DNA of 64,000 nucleotides. Origin: Isoetes taiwanensis (taxonomy: Eukaryota > Streptophyta > Lycopodiopsida > Isoetales > Isoetaceae). Position 1 is the stretch's first letter. Every line of letters begins with the position of its first letter. Of the stretch, positions 1 to 12,479 are shown piece by piece. Both the position numbers and the translations under genes were made by a program. Location of the stretch: NCBI GenBank assembly GCA_021234155.1, contig JAJEKV010000052.1, forward strand, positions 5,313,606 through 5,377,605, written 5' to 3'. A model generated the notes under the pieces. The model saw only the letters and a program-made list of their open reading frames with translations. It was not told where the DNA came from and searched no databases.

Positions 1-2143
1 ACCAAATCCGGAACCACTGTATAAACGTCTATTGTCTAAGCAATGTGGCTCAAATCACAGTTTGCCATGATTCTTGATGGGTGGCTCGATACCACTTTAA
101 AAAATAGGCACCAACAAAAGATTTACGCACACCAAGTATCAAAAACAATGACAAAATTACCACAGAACATAGAGCTATGCTTCTCCTTCAAATCAAGTTT
201 TCGATGTATTCAACATCGCAAGCACTTCAAGCTTTATTCTTTCCGGCGGTAATCAAAATAGAACTTAACACCGGGAACACATCAGCGAACTCTGCAATGG
301 ATCCAACCTTCCTAATCTAAATTCGCTTTCAGCTTAATAGCACAACAAATCCGACACCAATTGCACAAGCACAAGCTAATCCGTAAGCAAATTTCAAGAG
401 CAACTCTACCTCGATATCAAGCAAAACAAACGCCAATACCTCCGCACGCATTCAATCCGCCGTTTTCCTCAAATCGTGTCTTCTTCCCGATTCGCATCCA
501 TATGTATCCGGGATCTCTTCCACATTCGGCTGGTCGGCCAGCTCTCTGTTGTCGAAGTCTCATGTGCGTGAACTCCATCCGCTTACTTTTTATCCGATGA
601 TCAACATCGTTACCATGCACACCCCAAGACGCTCACTTCTGGTTTTCTTTATTTTATAGATGTCTTTCACCGACTTTGTGTCCACGTGGTCTCTCAACTT
701 TGCAACACCAATCTATGACATGATAATATATAACAACTATATAGGATGAGGACTGCACAACCCTACACTAAATATGCAGATCCATTTTCGATTGTATGCT
801 TCTTTCACTTGAATTGCCCTTCATAGTTTTATTCTTACCAAATGCTTGAACCCCGTTTCTGCAATCAACATTAACTCTACAAATCTATATCAACCAACAA
901 ATACCTTATTAACTTCAGGGGATTTTGCTGTCACCAACATCTTTCGATTTGTAGTACAACTACTAATTCACATTTAATTATTATAACTATGAACGAAAAC
1001 TAAAGCACCATGTTGAACATGTATTAGATCACCATGTAATATGCAGTAGCAAATTAGAATTAGCAAAATGAAGAGGACATATCTAGCACAATTTCAGAAA
1101 AGAGAGATCTCTTATACTTTCACTCTATGCAATGATGCAAGATTCCTATTCACATGTTTAATATTTGGATTCTAATATTTGAACAAATAAATGTAGATGT
1201 AAAAGAGAGTATATTTATTAAGCACAAAAATTATCCATTTTGCTCAAATTTTCTCTTGCTCTTGCAGTGAATAAGGATGTTTTAGAATTTCTTCATGTAG
1301 CCCAGTCTGATCTTCCACATATTTGAAGTCTGAACCTGCACATACTACGGAAGTTAAATACTTCAAGATGAGGAAAGTGCTAAAGAACTTATCAGTTTCA
1401 TAGTAATCGACCATCCTTTCAAGAGCGAAACTATATGAAGCCCTTGTTGCAGACAGTTAGTGTCATTCTTATAGTACAATGTATGGCAGCACAAACAAGT
1501 GGTACATGCCAAAACCAAGGTCACACAAAGACCAAACATGATGGCCTAGATACACACAGTAAACAACATAGCTAGTCATCAGAGTAAACAACATAGCTAG
1601 TCATCAGAACTGCTATGTCTACTGGCTATGCAATAAATATATTGTTCCAATTATACATTAGAAGATGATTTCCCTCTAGGTTCCTTCATTCAAGGCCAAT
1701 TACCTCTGGAACAAAGCAAGAGAATCCAAACTTTGCTAGCAATGGCAAATGTTGTATAATCGGGATGGCTGCTAGACCAGGCTCCAAACTCCATGTCCCT
1801 GCTTGATCATAAACCAATAATGCGCAGTTCATGGATATTTCCACCACATCCAAGTTGTCCAGACAGAACGTTTATAAGATGTAAAATGACTTGATTATCT
1901 CAGGACAAAGGAAAGAACACCAAAAAGAACGTTGCAATGGCACCATAAACTTTATATGGGAGCCTTTTTAGAATGTCATGTTAATTTGCACTGAAATCCT
2001 CTCTGTAACAAGCAGAAATCATTTTCCCTTCACACAATACAATGATATCAACGCATTTACAGTTTTGGCATACTTTCTTTCCTGTCTTCAGGTCAAAAAG
2101 TGCTCTGCGGAAAGACATGGATATAATAAACCACACCGCTTCT
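1..2143. other. Intergenic DNA without recognisable gene
   Basis: No open reading frame here resembles a known family on either strand; the short frames are AT-rich and have no codon bias that I can see. A 25-bp unit is tandemly duplicated at about 1559-1607 (unit core AACAACATAGCTAGTCATCA). The part next to 2144 may hold the 3' UTR of the C1D copy on the minus strand. A minus-strand frame at 417-620 (67 codons) is somewhat GC-richer than its surroundings, but I cannot assign it. Confidence 0.5.
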
Positions 2144-3180
2144 TCAATTTGGTTTTTGTGTCATTAGCTCTTTGGTGGCTTCAGCAAGAAATGCAGCAGC
2201 TGCCTGAGCCACACTTGAATTCATTTGCATTTTTGCCATTATAGGCATTTGATTCTTTGTCTTAGTAACATCTGCAGAACTAACTCTTTGCTTTGTTTTA
2301 TCAAGATCCCTCACTTGCTGTTTTTGTTCTGCATCAAACGGCCCACCATTTAAGAAGTTCAGAAAGAAAGATTTTTTTAGCTATAACTTACCTTCAGTGA
2401 GATCAGGAATGGCATGTTCAATAAATCGATTGGCAGCGTGAAGATTTAGTGAAGTAGATGGCCAAGTTGGAGCTGGATTGTAGGATACATTTATTGAACT
2501 GGCTAAGCAAAGCATTTAACCCAAAGCTGAAAAAACTTGAAAATCCAGACGACAACATACCTTTATTTTTTGCCTAAGCGTGCTCTACTTTGTCTTCATA
2601 AAAGTCTACTCTGGCCTACAGAGGAAGAAGACATGAATTTGTGGATTTCGAAATGCATTTTGGCTTGTCATGTCATTTTAACGTCCTTTATTCTTTATAT
2701 AGTGATTTCAGGCATCGTAATACTTCAGTTGTTAAAATTTCCCAAAAATGAAGCAAAGCCACAGTGCCAATAACTGGATAAAAGCACCTAGCTTGAATGG
2801 AGTGACAAGTCTGTACCAATTCTGAGTGTGCGGGATGGTCTTCAGGAGATTCTCCTTGTGTTCTTAAAAATGCTAGTCGCAAAGAAAACAGCACAGGTTA
2901 AGGCATAATGGCATGTTAAAATCAGCATGAAATTCCTAATTTTTATAAATAGGAAGATAAATATCTATATTGTTTATGCAGGCAAGCAAATGGGCTTTCC
3001 AACATATCTCTATGAAAGATTGTCAGGGCAAAGATATTTACCACAGAAGAGGGCGTTTACAGTCTTGGAAAGGTTGAGAAACGTGGAAGCGCGCTCTAGC
3101 GGAGTGAGAGCTTTGATAGAATCAGTGGTACAATTGTCGAGAACTAGGGTCGCCATAGCCAGGACGGTGAAGGCTGCCAT
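2144..3180 (-). pseudogene. C1D: C1D (exosome cofactor / nucleic-acid-binding Sas10-C1D family) copy with two in-frame stops
   Basis: Five minus-strand exons can be joined with correct phase: 3180-3042, 2872-2817, 2615-2561, 2526-2392 and 2328-2144. Each has GT-AG borders (for example donor GTAAAT at 3041, acceptor TTTTTTCAG before 2526). The joined frame is 190 codons, close to the roughly 200-residue plant C1D. Family landmarks run in order: LTPLERASTFLNLSKTVNALF, GESPEDHPAHSEL, RVDFYEDKVEHA, PSTSLNLHAANRFIEHAIPDL, and a C-terminal AAAAFLAEATKEL. C1D is known as the nuclear partner of the Rrp6 exosome subunit in rRNA processing. Two stops break the frame: TAG in the third exon (after VEHA) and TAA at the start of the fourth. 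Each is one C-to-T step from a Gln codon. The amino terminus is shorter than usual and starts within a 23/24-bp tandem repeat (GGCTATGGC), so an upstream exon is possible. The exon structure excludes a processed copy. Confidence 0.82.
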
Positions 3181-3239
3181 AGCCAGGGCGCTGAGGCCGC
3201 CATAGCTCGGCGCTCAGGCTGCACAAGCGGGAAGGGGAG

Positions 3240-5640
3240 GATGCGATAGAGGAACAATTTAAGAAAAAAATTATGCATAACTTCCAACGCTACCTAGGCA
3301 CGCTGGAATTTTCATTTTTTTTCTCACCGTAGATCAAATCTAACGACGGAAACAGCAGCCACCTACACAAAAATCCCACCTGGCAGCAAGCAACGTGGAC
3401 ACTCTAGAATTGCTTCAAAGTGTCCACTTGCGTTTGTGCGTGGTATGGGTAAGGACAAGAGCTATCAAGAATGCAAACAAGAGCTATCTCAATATGTAAT
3501 GCTTAATTGGACATTTGGAAATTCAAATAGATGGTATTCAAAGTATATTATTTGCTTGGGATTTGTCAATTTATAGATTATTATGTCAATCTAGAAAGTT
3601 CGCGGAAAGCAAATTCAAACAAATTTAAAAGCATTCAGCATAATACAACACAGAACTTGCAAAGTTTAATAGTGAATTCAAAGAGGCAAATTAAAACAGA
3701 TTTAAAAGATTGAAAGAGATTTGAAAGATCAAGTATCTTTGAACTTAGTATAAATGTTTCAACATAATAGAAGTGTATATAAGTTGCCTGAGAGATATAG
3801 CGCCGGATGAACAAAAATGTGAAAGATACCGGCAATTTGGTTGAAAAGAGCTTAAATCGAAACCATGATCAACGTTCAACCTCCTCAATGAATATGAAAT
3901 AAGAGAATCTGGATTATTTGTAAGTATGGATTTGGAAGAAAAATAAGCAAAAAGAACACGCACTAAATAGCATCATAAGTATCTATACTCTTGGTTTTGT
4001 GATTTACAGGCAAAAGTTTAAGATGAGGCTACTTGGAAACATTAGCCATCTTTTCATTTACCTTGAACAGAGATCGTTGAAGTTGCACCATCTTTCTATA
4101 TTTTGGAGTCTTTGAAAGGCAACGAAAAAGATATATTCGAAATAGGAAGCTAGCATGTAGCCCGCACTTTAGTCTTCACAATTTCGGATAGTATACTACT
4201 GATTACAATTTGAGAATCTAAGAAGTGCATTATTGAGAGAAGTGTGATACAAAATGCTAGAAAGGAAACATAAGAGTATCATACGGAAACACTTTGTGAC
4301 TTGCATGCCGCGATTTGGGAAACCCGAGGCAACGCTAATAATTTGCGAAAATTAGAATATGAATCACCACATGAAATGTAGAATCTTTCTAAAGGATTTT
4401 TGTAATAATAAGTAACCACGCCGAGGTTCTAGCAGTTGACCCACAAACACTTTTTTGTACTAGTGGTCCGGGCTTCCAGTATATGTCCGTTAGGGTCGTT
4501 AAATGATAGGTCACCGCCATCTAACAACGGAGTTTAGTACAAGAACGCAATTTTACTTGAGACAAACTTGCGCTTACACTATTTTGGTGCATGACTTTGC
4601 AGCCCCTCCATAATGCTTCCCCTGATCTTATTATTCTTGAAGTTCGCAATACGTCTGGCTTCGATCCTTGAAACTTGAAATTTCATGCATTTACATCCAA
4701 GCCACACTAATTTACATTAGACTTTGAACCAATCCATCGGCTTCCCCACATGTTCACAATTTGCTAAAGCAAACATGCATGTCTTTGAAGAGCACAAAAT
4801 AAGCTAAGCAAACATGTTTAAAAAAGAGATGCAATATCTAATTGAATTGAATGCGTTGCTCTATCCACTTGTTTAGCATACTTGTTCAAAGGCCCTCGCA
4901 AATCTATAACCTATTGCCATAAGAACCTCACATGGCATAACTTATAGTGAGACATTAACCTGGTCGCAAGCTGGACCAATAATCGTAATCCTAGTGGGCA
5001 TCTAAAGTCTCATGGGCGGTTTATTGCATGAGGCATATGTCGATGCGTAAATATTCTTACAACGAGATCGGATGTCTTAATTCAATGATCTTTTCACCGA
5101 TGGATCCTTTGAGGCCTTGTCCAGAAAGATCCTCGCAAAGGAAACACATTGAAATTTTAAATAAGCGGCTTATATACTTAGAAAATACACGAAGCTTGGC
5201 TTTACTATAATATAAATTTCAAGTGAACATGAGAAAAGTCAAGTGAAAATAACATAAAAGCATACCGAAGGCAACATGATTAATCCAGTGTGTGCTTGCA
5301 AAGATGGCATGTTGGGCTGAGAAAGTGATTAATTATCATAGAATTCGTTTGATTTTAAGGAACTGCGCCATTAGCTCTTTGGAATTTATCCGCCGCTACT
5401 TCAGTCTGCCATTAGTAAAAACAAACCAGGCTTTGTACTTAAACAAAGAATGATCAGCATCAAGTGAGTGCCATGTCCAATAAAAGAAACTGCTCAGAAC
5501 CAGGGTTAAGAACAGGGAGGAACCAAGCTCCTGGACCACGAACTTGAACTTCCGCGACATAAAACCCTAGATGTATTTTATAGATAGAAAATTGAAAAAG
5601 GATCCCACAACCGCTAGATGTTTTACCTTTCCTTGTAAAA
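3240..5640. other. Intergenic DNA, nothing recognised
   Basis: AT-rich sequence with short, unconvincing frames on both strands. The stretch around 3600-3720 repeats short words such as AAATTCAAA, GATTTAAAAG and TTGAAAG without a clear period. I see no RNA gene and no conserved protein domain. The low-coordinate end could contain remains of the leucine-rich-repeat part of the malectin pseudogene that lies just to the right, but I could not read any LRR. Confidence 0.4.
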
Positions 5641-5779
5641 CCCATAACCCTATGTATCTAGTTATTAGCATAGGCTCTAACAATCGAATCTTTTGAGAAT
5701 ATAGACTCCAAAGATGTTGTTGAATATGTCTTACAAGTGGGTAACAACGCCGGAATTTTTCTCGGCAAATCCCTATGCT

Positions 5780-7060
5780 ACAACTTACATCTTCCTGTGC
5801 ATCCCAACCGGAAGGTGCACAAGGGTCTCCATTCCATCCCATTCTTTCCGTGTATTTGTAGCGATTCCTTCCAGATTTTTGAGCGAACGGAACAATAGTT
5901 ATCCACATTATTGGTCAGCACAATCATTGAGGAGACAATATGTTATACCGAAAGTGCATTGCATCTTTGTTCTAATCTCAAGTGTCTAACCTTCATTAGA
6001 GTGTGTTGTAAGGTCCATAAGAAGAAGTGCATAGTTCTCAATTGCAGACGACTAATGGAGCTCCATGGCTTGGATTGAACGACATTTAGTGATGAACCCT
6101 GAGAGATTCCGGTGCTATATATTGTAGATCATATCGAGATACTTTCCAACCGCTTTGCATATATCAATGTCATGGTGCGATGATGCCATTTACAATAATG
6201 TCAAATACACGCTCACCGGGACCGCTTTACTCGGGATCTATTTCAGCAAAATGAAACCACAACATGTAGTCTAAGTTGGGATCAACCATGAAGAGATATT
6301 CAATCTTTGCCAGGCATAGCTACTGAATGCTTGTTGACCGATACAGATCGCTCGGAAGTAGTTTGGGTACAAGTTTGCATTCGATAGGATCCTTGGTTAC
6401 CAAGGTTATCTTGGTAGACTGGAGCTAAATCTAACATCCGATTCCCAAACACGATCTCCATGATCTATGTCATTACTTACTCCGGCTCAAATGATTTTGG
6501 GCCACCAAAGAAGGGCGACCATAGTTGACTAGAATATGCTTACTGTTGTGGTGGAACTATAAGAGTGTGGATCCACTTGAATAATTTCGGTGCACCTATA
6601 ATCGGGGAATCAGGCAATGCCGTAAAAGCGGATGTTTGCATCACCATCCTCAATAAATGCATAGAGGTCACTATATACACCATATTTTGCATCCGGATCG
6701 GACCGGGGATACCTCCAAATAAAAACTATGGTCGCTTCAACGGACACATCAAAACTTGAGGCCGTCTTCTATGGTTATAATTGTCATAAACAAAGAAGAA
6801 CTTGATTAAGTATCTTCCATTGGGAACATCTACAATATAACAATTTTTTTCCAAAAGTTATGGGGAAAATAACGTAGAGAACGTTCTTGCAAGTGCACAA
6901 AGGCATCTGGTTCAAACCAGGGCACGTTCACCCCCGTGTATAGAATATATCGACACCCAACTCTGGTTATATTGATTTGTAAAATTCACGGAACCTCCAC
7001 AATCAATGGGATTGACACATCCGAGCCAAAACCAAAAGCGATGCATTATCACGAATGTCC
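5780..7060 (-). pseudogene. Malectin-like receptor-like protein (RLP4 type), decayed
   Basis: Read on the minus strand, successive frames spell a malectin-like ectodomain. In order they are IDCGGSVNFTNQYNQSW (about 7020-6960), VPNGRYLIKFFFVYDNYNH (about 6830-6775), DAKYGVYSDLYAFIEDGDAN (about 6700-6630), IIQVDPHSY (about 6590-6560), LDYMLWFHFAEIDP (about 6280-6235), ENYALLLMDL (about 6050-6005) and MGWNGDPCAPSGWDA (about 5850-5800). The last is the junction normally found between the malectin domain and the LRRs. RLP4-type proteins are secreted or membrane-anchored and bind cell-wall sugars. Several one- or two-base frameshifts and stops interrupt the domain, and no LRR, transmembrane or kinase segment is readable further down. 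It is best read as a pseudogene. Some of the frame breaks could be sequence errors, and some gaps could be introns. Confidence 0.7.
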
Positions 7061-7149
7061 GAAATTAAACAATTTGCTCCTTACGGGGAGAAGAAACAAC
7101 TATGTGCATAAAAGAAGCCTTCATTGTATGGATAATCATTCAATTTGAG

Positions 7150-8470
7150 CTTGGAGCGCGGGTAATAAATTCAAGGTTACCGAAGAGTTTGGAAAAAGCC
7201 AAATATGTTGTCTTTGAGAATATCTGAAAGCGACCTATGTAATTAGAGAGCACTGTTGGTGCAAAATTTGCATCTTGAACATACCAACTTGCTAAGTTAC
7301 GGCACAACCTTGATGTCTAGCAGCCACAATCAACAAAAAGCAGTTCTATGACCTCTTATTAGAGCTTTTGTGATTATCTCTATTGATTAATAATCAAGAG
7401 CACCGAAAGCAATCTAGTGTTGGGCCATTGGGCACAAGCGCCAAAACACAAATAAAAGCAAGGATGGGTTAATAAACCAAAGATGGAAGCCAACGTTAAC
7501 CTATATCTCGCACTCAGTTTCATTTTCCCCGCCATTGGGATAGTCAATTCAATCTGCTAATTGTCTTCCATTTCACATTAACACTGCATCACCTGACTTG
7601 AAGGCATCACCTTGATACATCCATGCAAACTACTAGTCCTCTGGCCCTGATGTTGGTTGTAAGATTTTGCAATCAGATCTACTAGAATTAGAATATGGAC
7701 CGTGGTCCTCGTAGTTTCTTATTACTCACCTATCATCAGACTATCTCTAAACAAAAATTCACAATTTTACATTGCCCCCAAAGCTTCTGCAAACCCAACT
7801 TCCAAAGCCCAAACTTCAAAGCCGTTCATGGATCACTTTCCATATGTAATTGCTCTTATAAACTTGCAACCTATTTCTGCTGCTATGTAGCCGTCAAACT
7901 AATGTGAAAGCACAAAATACTATGTCATCAGTTTCTAATAAGAAAGTGGTTTAGGGAATGGATCCAGAATGTAATAATGAAATCAGTTGTAAAAGGCTAT
8001 GTTAACAGTTTTAGTCCAGACTGCTGAATTGGCTATGTTATGTACATGTTTTCTCAACTTTATGATAAGGTGTGTTTATAGTGACCTACAGCCTTTTTTG
8101 GTTTATTTTAAACTACCAAACTCATTTAGAATCCCTTCACAAATCCTGCACATCTGCAAAATGCCATAAAGGCAAACTCAAGTACCGAAAATGTTGAATC
8201 GTATCCGTGGCCTTTGCTTTTGCAAGGTAGGATTTCCGTCCCAAGTGGTCCATACAACAAAAAGGCCCTCGAGTTTGCTTTTCCTTTCGCATCAAATATA
8301 ATCTTTGGTAAGTTGGAACACCCATCAAATGGTAACCATTTGTCTTTTATAACAGGGACCGTGATCCCAATTGCAATTAATATGCATCAAGACTCACCCG
8401 TAAAAGCTGGGAGAATTTCACATGTAATATGATCGCCTCTTGTAAAGCTTCCTTTGCATTCTCGGTCCAA
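7150..8470. other. Intergenic DNA, nothing recognised
   Basis: There is no recognisable coding sequence. Overlapping short plus-strand frames at 7695-7907 and a frame at 8214-8432 show no family signature. Base composition rises in GC from about 8470 onward, where locus A starts. Confidence 0.4.
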
Positions 8471-8940
8471 CAACCCGACCACCTAGCGTTAGGCTTCTCA
8501 CGGATTATAGCTCCATCGATCATGAGGCCGGACTGAGCTTAGCCTCGCCGTGGTCTTGAGCGCTGAAGGTTTGCACCTGAGATGTCGTCTTGTTAACCCG
8601 CGATTGAATTTAATCCAAGACACATGCCGGGAGATTCTCGAACCCTCGATGGTGCGACATCCCCGCTGCGAGATCAATGCTGCCCGGATGTCATACCTTC
8701 GCCAGTCGGCCGGTGACTTGTTCACCGGAAGTCCGAGGAAGACACGAAGGGAAGGATAGATATGCCAAAGCGAGAGTCACGAGTTCTTCGTGGGAGAGCC
8801 CGGCAGAACCGGTAGGCGGCGTTACCCGCTGCGAACACAATAGCGGCCAGTGCGGCTACATAAGGTAAAGAACTCTTCGATTGGTTTTCGACAGCGAATT
8901 AGAAAGCCCTAGCATCCTATCATTTCTCGATTTTCAGGGG

Positions 8941-9432
8941 TTTCTCGACTCGCGAAATGAAAGCCGGGAACAAAAGTCAAAGGATCGGAGACTTTCGACT
9001 TCGAAGTCGAGAAAACCATAGAAGTAAAAGAAAATTAAACATTCAAGGGACTTTTTTCGACCTTTGAATGGTGAAACCCCGGGCGTAAAGAACATTCTCT
9101 CCTCTCCCGAGGTATTCTCGACCGCCTTGGTCGAGAAAGTCCCTGAATCTTCTCCTTGTGCTCCTCTCACATTCTCGACTTCATGAAATCGAGAAACCCT
9201 GTGGCAATAGAGAGACACTGAGATTAATGGTTTGAAGAGCAAAAGCATCGAGCCTTCCCAGTCTTTCTTTCCCCGCCTCTTCGGGCAATGTCGCTTAGTT
9301 TATATCCTAAGTTGCATCGTTCGAAGAGGCGTGAAAGCAAAGATTTGGGAATGCGCGATGCTTTCGCTCTGGCCTGCACTCTCCTATGTTTTCTCCTCTC
9401 CTTGTGGGTATTCTCGACTCGCGAGTCGAGAA
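8941..9432. repeat. Cluster of CTCGA palindromes
   Basis: Five palindromic words occur within about 500 bases: 8941-8962 (degraded), 8993-9014, 9114-9138, 9172-9197 and 9411-9432. The last is a perfect 22-bp palindrome whose half is TTCTCGACTCG. Outer arms (TTTCTCGA / TCGAGAAA) are the best conserved part and the centre varies (GCCTT, TCATGA, CGCG). No protein frame runs through them convincingly, so they sit in non-coding DNA, probably introns or leader of the locus A gene. Confidence 0.75.
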
Positions 9433-9617
9433 ACCCCCTGCATCCTCCTATTTAGTGTTTACTTTCATGCTCTAACATTGGGACATTTACTGAATGCAGC
9501 CCGTATCCTGACCAGATCATACACGCTTCGGCAAATTATGGAAAGCATATTAGGTTGTCCTCTCGGCCCCTAAAGGAAACAGGGCACCCTGGATAAGTGG
9601 AAGACCTTTGAGAAACT

Positions 9618-11406
9618 ATGCGGATATGTTCTGCTGGAAGGCCGAAGATGAAGAGGGGGGAGGATGAAGAGGAAAAGAAGAAGAGAACACCAAGAAAGGG
9701 CGGGGAGTCTCTCTTAGACGAATATGACCTCATTCTTAATCTTGGCGGTCCGGAGAAATGGACCGAGATATGGGCTCAATGGACAAAAGGCAAAGGCGAA
9801 GGACGGCAATGGGGAATTTCCATGCAAAAGCCGGACCCAAAGTTGTTCGGCGAGGCAATTTATGAAAAGGATACAAGGGCTGACCGACAAGGAAACGCTT
9901 TGATCTAGGGGGTAGAATCCTGGATGGAACAATCTGCTAAGGAAAAGTAGAAGCTCAAAAATGCAGATGCAAAGGATTATGCCACGCCCCTAAAGAGGCG
10001 GGCGGCGTTGGAAGAAGGCATCACCGGAGTTTCTGAATTTGCTTCCAATGAATACCATGACTTTGATTATTACAAGGAAAAGGCTGCCCTTGATGAGGAA
10101 GAGATGAAGGAATTGAACCGTCTATGTCAACCCTACATCAACACCAAGCTAAAGCGTAGGGTCAAAACCCTTCCTTCCACGAGCGTGCAATGGCAATTCT
10201 GAGGGGAATGAAACCTATATCCGTGGTTGGAAATAAGGACATGGTTGAAACCATTCTAATCATACCTGGATCTCCTTCATGAGCATTTCAAAGGGAGGAA
10301 GACAAATGGAAGCGAAGGGGCGATGATGACGAAGACAAACTGAGGCGAGGGAGAGAAACATGCGAGGAAGAGAAACATGACGGAGACGCGAGCATGTCGG
10401 TTTAGACCAGAATCGTCTTGGAACAAATTCTTGAGAATCTGAAATTGAGGTGAGTTCACTTTTGCTCTGTCGGTGTTTCTCCGACTCATGAAATGAAACC
10501 TTTTCCATTCTCGACTTGAGTCGAGAAAACTCGTTCCTATCGACATCTCTCATCATTTCAGGGAACATCGAGCGCAAGGACTCGGATCATTGTCAATATC
10601 TAGTGGCGGTTCACGTCGTGGAGGACACCGTGCACTCTCCAAAGACAATCAAGAGCAAGACACCGCGACAGCGGCGAAGGACTGAAAAATAATGATCCCG
10701 CATATGGATCCCGCGAACCCGGAAATATGGTGAGCCAAACTCCAACTGGGATCCAAACCGGTCCCACCAAGCTTGTAATATTTGACGTCAATGGAGTATT
10801 AGCCGCGTGATACCACGATAAAAGACGTCCACGAGCTAAACACCTCGCGGATCCCGATGAAAACGGAGCATAAAATCGTGTATCCGAGGCCTAGAGCAAA
10901 GGAAATTATTGAATGGTGCCTGGAACGGGGATTCAAAGTGGCCATATGGTCTTGTATGGCAAAGAAAAATATTGTCAATGTTCTTGGTGTTCTCGGCCTT
11001 CCGGTTTTGAAGTTCAAGTTTGTTTGGGGAAGCGAAAGGGTCGAGCATGTGTCAGACCTCGATCCAGCCATCACAAAGGGGAAGCATATTATGGTGAAAA
11101 GGCTGGACAGGGTTTATGAACAATTCCAGGACTTTGGCAAACACAACACGCTGATCATAGACGACTCCGCCTACAAGTGCTATCATAACTTTCAAAAATA
11201 CAATCATTGCTAAGACTTATCGACCAGAAGAGTATGAGGCGGATAGGTGGTTGTCTTCGGACTTTGTCCCCGCTTGGCGGAATCCCTCTTTGCCATTCTT
11301 GTGGCCGATGTGATTAGCAACTATCCAGAGCCTCAAGGAACCCGATCCGAGAGCCGCGATCATGAAAGCTATGGACGACAAATATTTTGGTGATCAAGAA
11401 GAGTGA
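9618..11406 (+). pseudogene. FCP1-homology (HAD superfamily) phosphatase-like gene of locus A, broken
   Basis: Readable segments in order start with a charged low-complexity amino-terminal part (about 9618-9905 and 10008-10200, then a frame-shifted Lys/Glu/Asp-rich stretch to about 10449). The catalytic motif I, VIFDVNGVLA, lies at 10775-10804. An FCP1-like core follows at 10857-11212, with IWSCM (10945-10959) and motif IV LIIDDSAYK (11151-11177). The tail ends KAMDDKYFGDQEE and stops at 11404-11406. Asp-x-Asn-Gly and the Asp-Asp pair match the FCP1/NIF homology fold, whose relatives remove phosphate from protein Ser/Thr (for example RNA polymerase II tail). The DxDxT signature of true FCP1 is DVNGV here, as in many plant homologues of unknown substrate. 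Breaks: TGA directly after motif I (10808-10810), TAA at 11212-11214, and shifts in the amino-terminal part. Confidence 0.7.
10450..10561 (+). other. Probable intron carrying two CTCGA palindromes, upstream of HAD motif I
   Basis: The left border reads GAG|GTGAGTTC and the right border CATCATTTCAG|GG, both good plant splice sites. The 112-bp interval holds a degraded palindrome at about 10488-10500 and a near-perfect one at 10508-10527 (half TTCTCGACTT). The Lys/Glu-rich coding stretch ends at the donor. The next recognised coding segment, HAD motif I, starts about 210 bases after the acceptor. Splice assignment rests on consensus only. Confidence 0.55.
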
Positions 11407-11510
11407 CCTCTGCTTTCGAGATAGTCAAATTGTGTGAATATTGTTAAAGAAACGTGAAGAAATGTACTATATTTTGTAATGAATATACTTGTATATTGAG
11501 TTTCATTGGC

Positions 11511-11717
11511 TTTCTCGACCTTGGCGAAGTCGAAAGGCATGCTTGTCCCGTTGATGAAACCATTTGTATGTTTGTTTGTGTGTGTTTTGGATGCGACCAT
11601 AATCTATTATGATGCAACCATTTATATGCTTCCATGTGTGATTGGATGCAACCATATTCTAATGGGAATGGTTGTACTTTGACTTTTAAGGCCTTTCTCG
11701 ACTTCGCGAGTCGAAAA
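11511..11717. repeat. Two CTCGA palindromes 3' of the locus A gene
   Basis: Copies at 11511-11536 and 11693-11717 (TTTCTCGACTTCGCGAGTCG at the core of the second) lie after the stop codon of the HAD gene, about 180 bases apart. Around them the phrase GATTGGATGC recurs three times. A further half site is at about 12461-12475. They may belong to the 3' UTR or to downstream introns. Confidence 0.65.
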
Positions 11718-12479
11718 GACACTACTTTTCGTGATTGGATGCGGTTATATGGAATGAATGTTCTCTATTGCAATTTGATTTCACCATTCTTTTCTTCATT
11801 TTGACTAATGGCACCGTGAATTGTTAATCATAGACTTTCCTTGCTCCGTGTGGTTCGTGCACGATCCGACACCCACCCGCATCCCGCTCGGGCATCACGA
11901 GACCGCCCGGTGCGCACAGATCCCGCTCAAAGGCGGAAGGAGATCTGGATTCTGCACGAATCCCGCTCCACGCTACACTCTTGCCCGGCCTTTGGGATAA
12001 GGTTGGTCGAGAGTCGCCGACGCCATGCACACCCTGGGATAAAGAAGAGGGCAGAAATTTGAGACAGTCCCGATCCAGCTCAAAGCATCTTGCAAGCATT
12101 GCATAACATCCACGGGGTTGGGGATGGAGCATATTTGATGAAAAGTCGCAGAGGAGAGTGGAGAAGTCGGGGGACAGTGTCAGCCGGTGGCTCGAGAGGT
12201 ACCTCCACGTGAGGCATTCCACACACTTCAGGTTGCCCCCAAGCTTACTACGGTCGGCGTGAAGAAGCGCCCGCCAAGTTAATCCCCTAAGGTGGACCAC
12301 ATACCAAGATGATGTAATCAGAGGACAAAGAAGACCGCCATGGTCTCTGCGTCCGATGTAAAATACATTGTATCTATTCAATTCATTAATAAAAATTCTT
12401 TTTCAACTACGGCTTTGGTTTCAATCTTTAATGAATTTCCTTTGTTTCAGTTGCATTGTTCTTGTTCTCGACTCGCTAT

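Noticed and set aside
11824..12381. 185-codon minus-strand frame
   Set aside because: Lies in a GC-rich flank of locus A where stops are rare by composition, and no family resemblance was seen.
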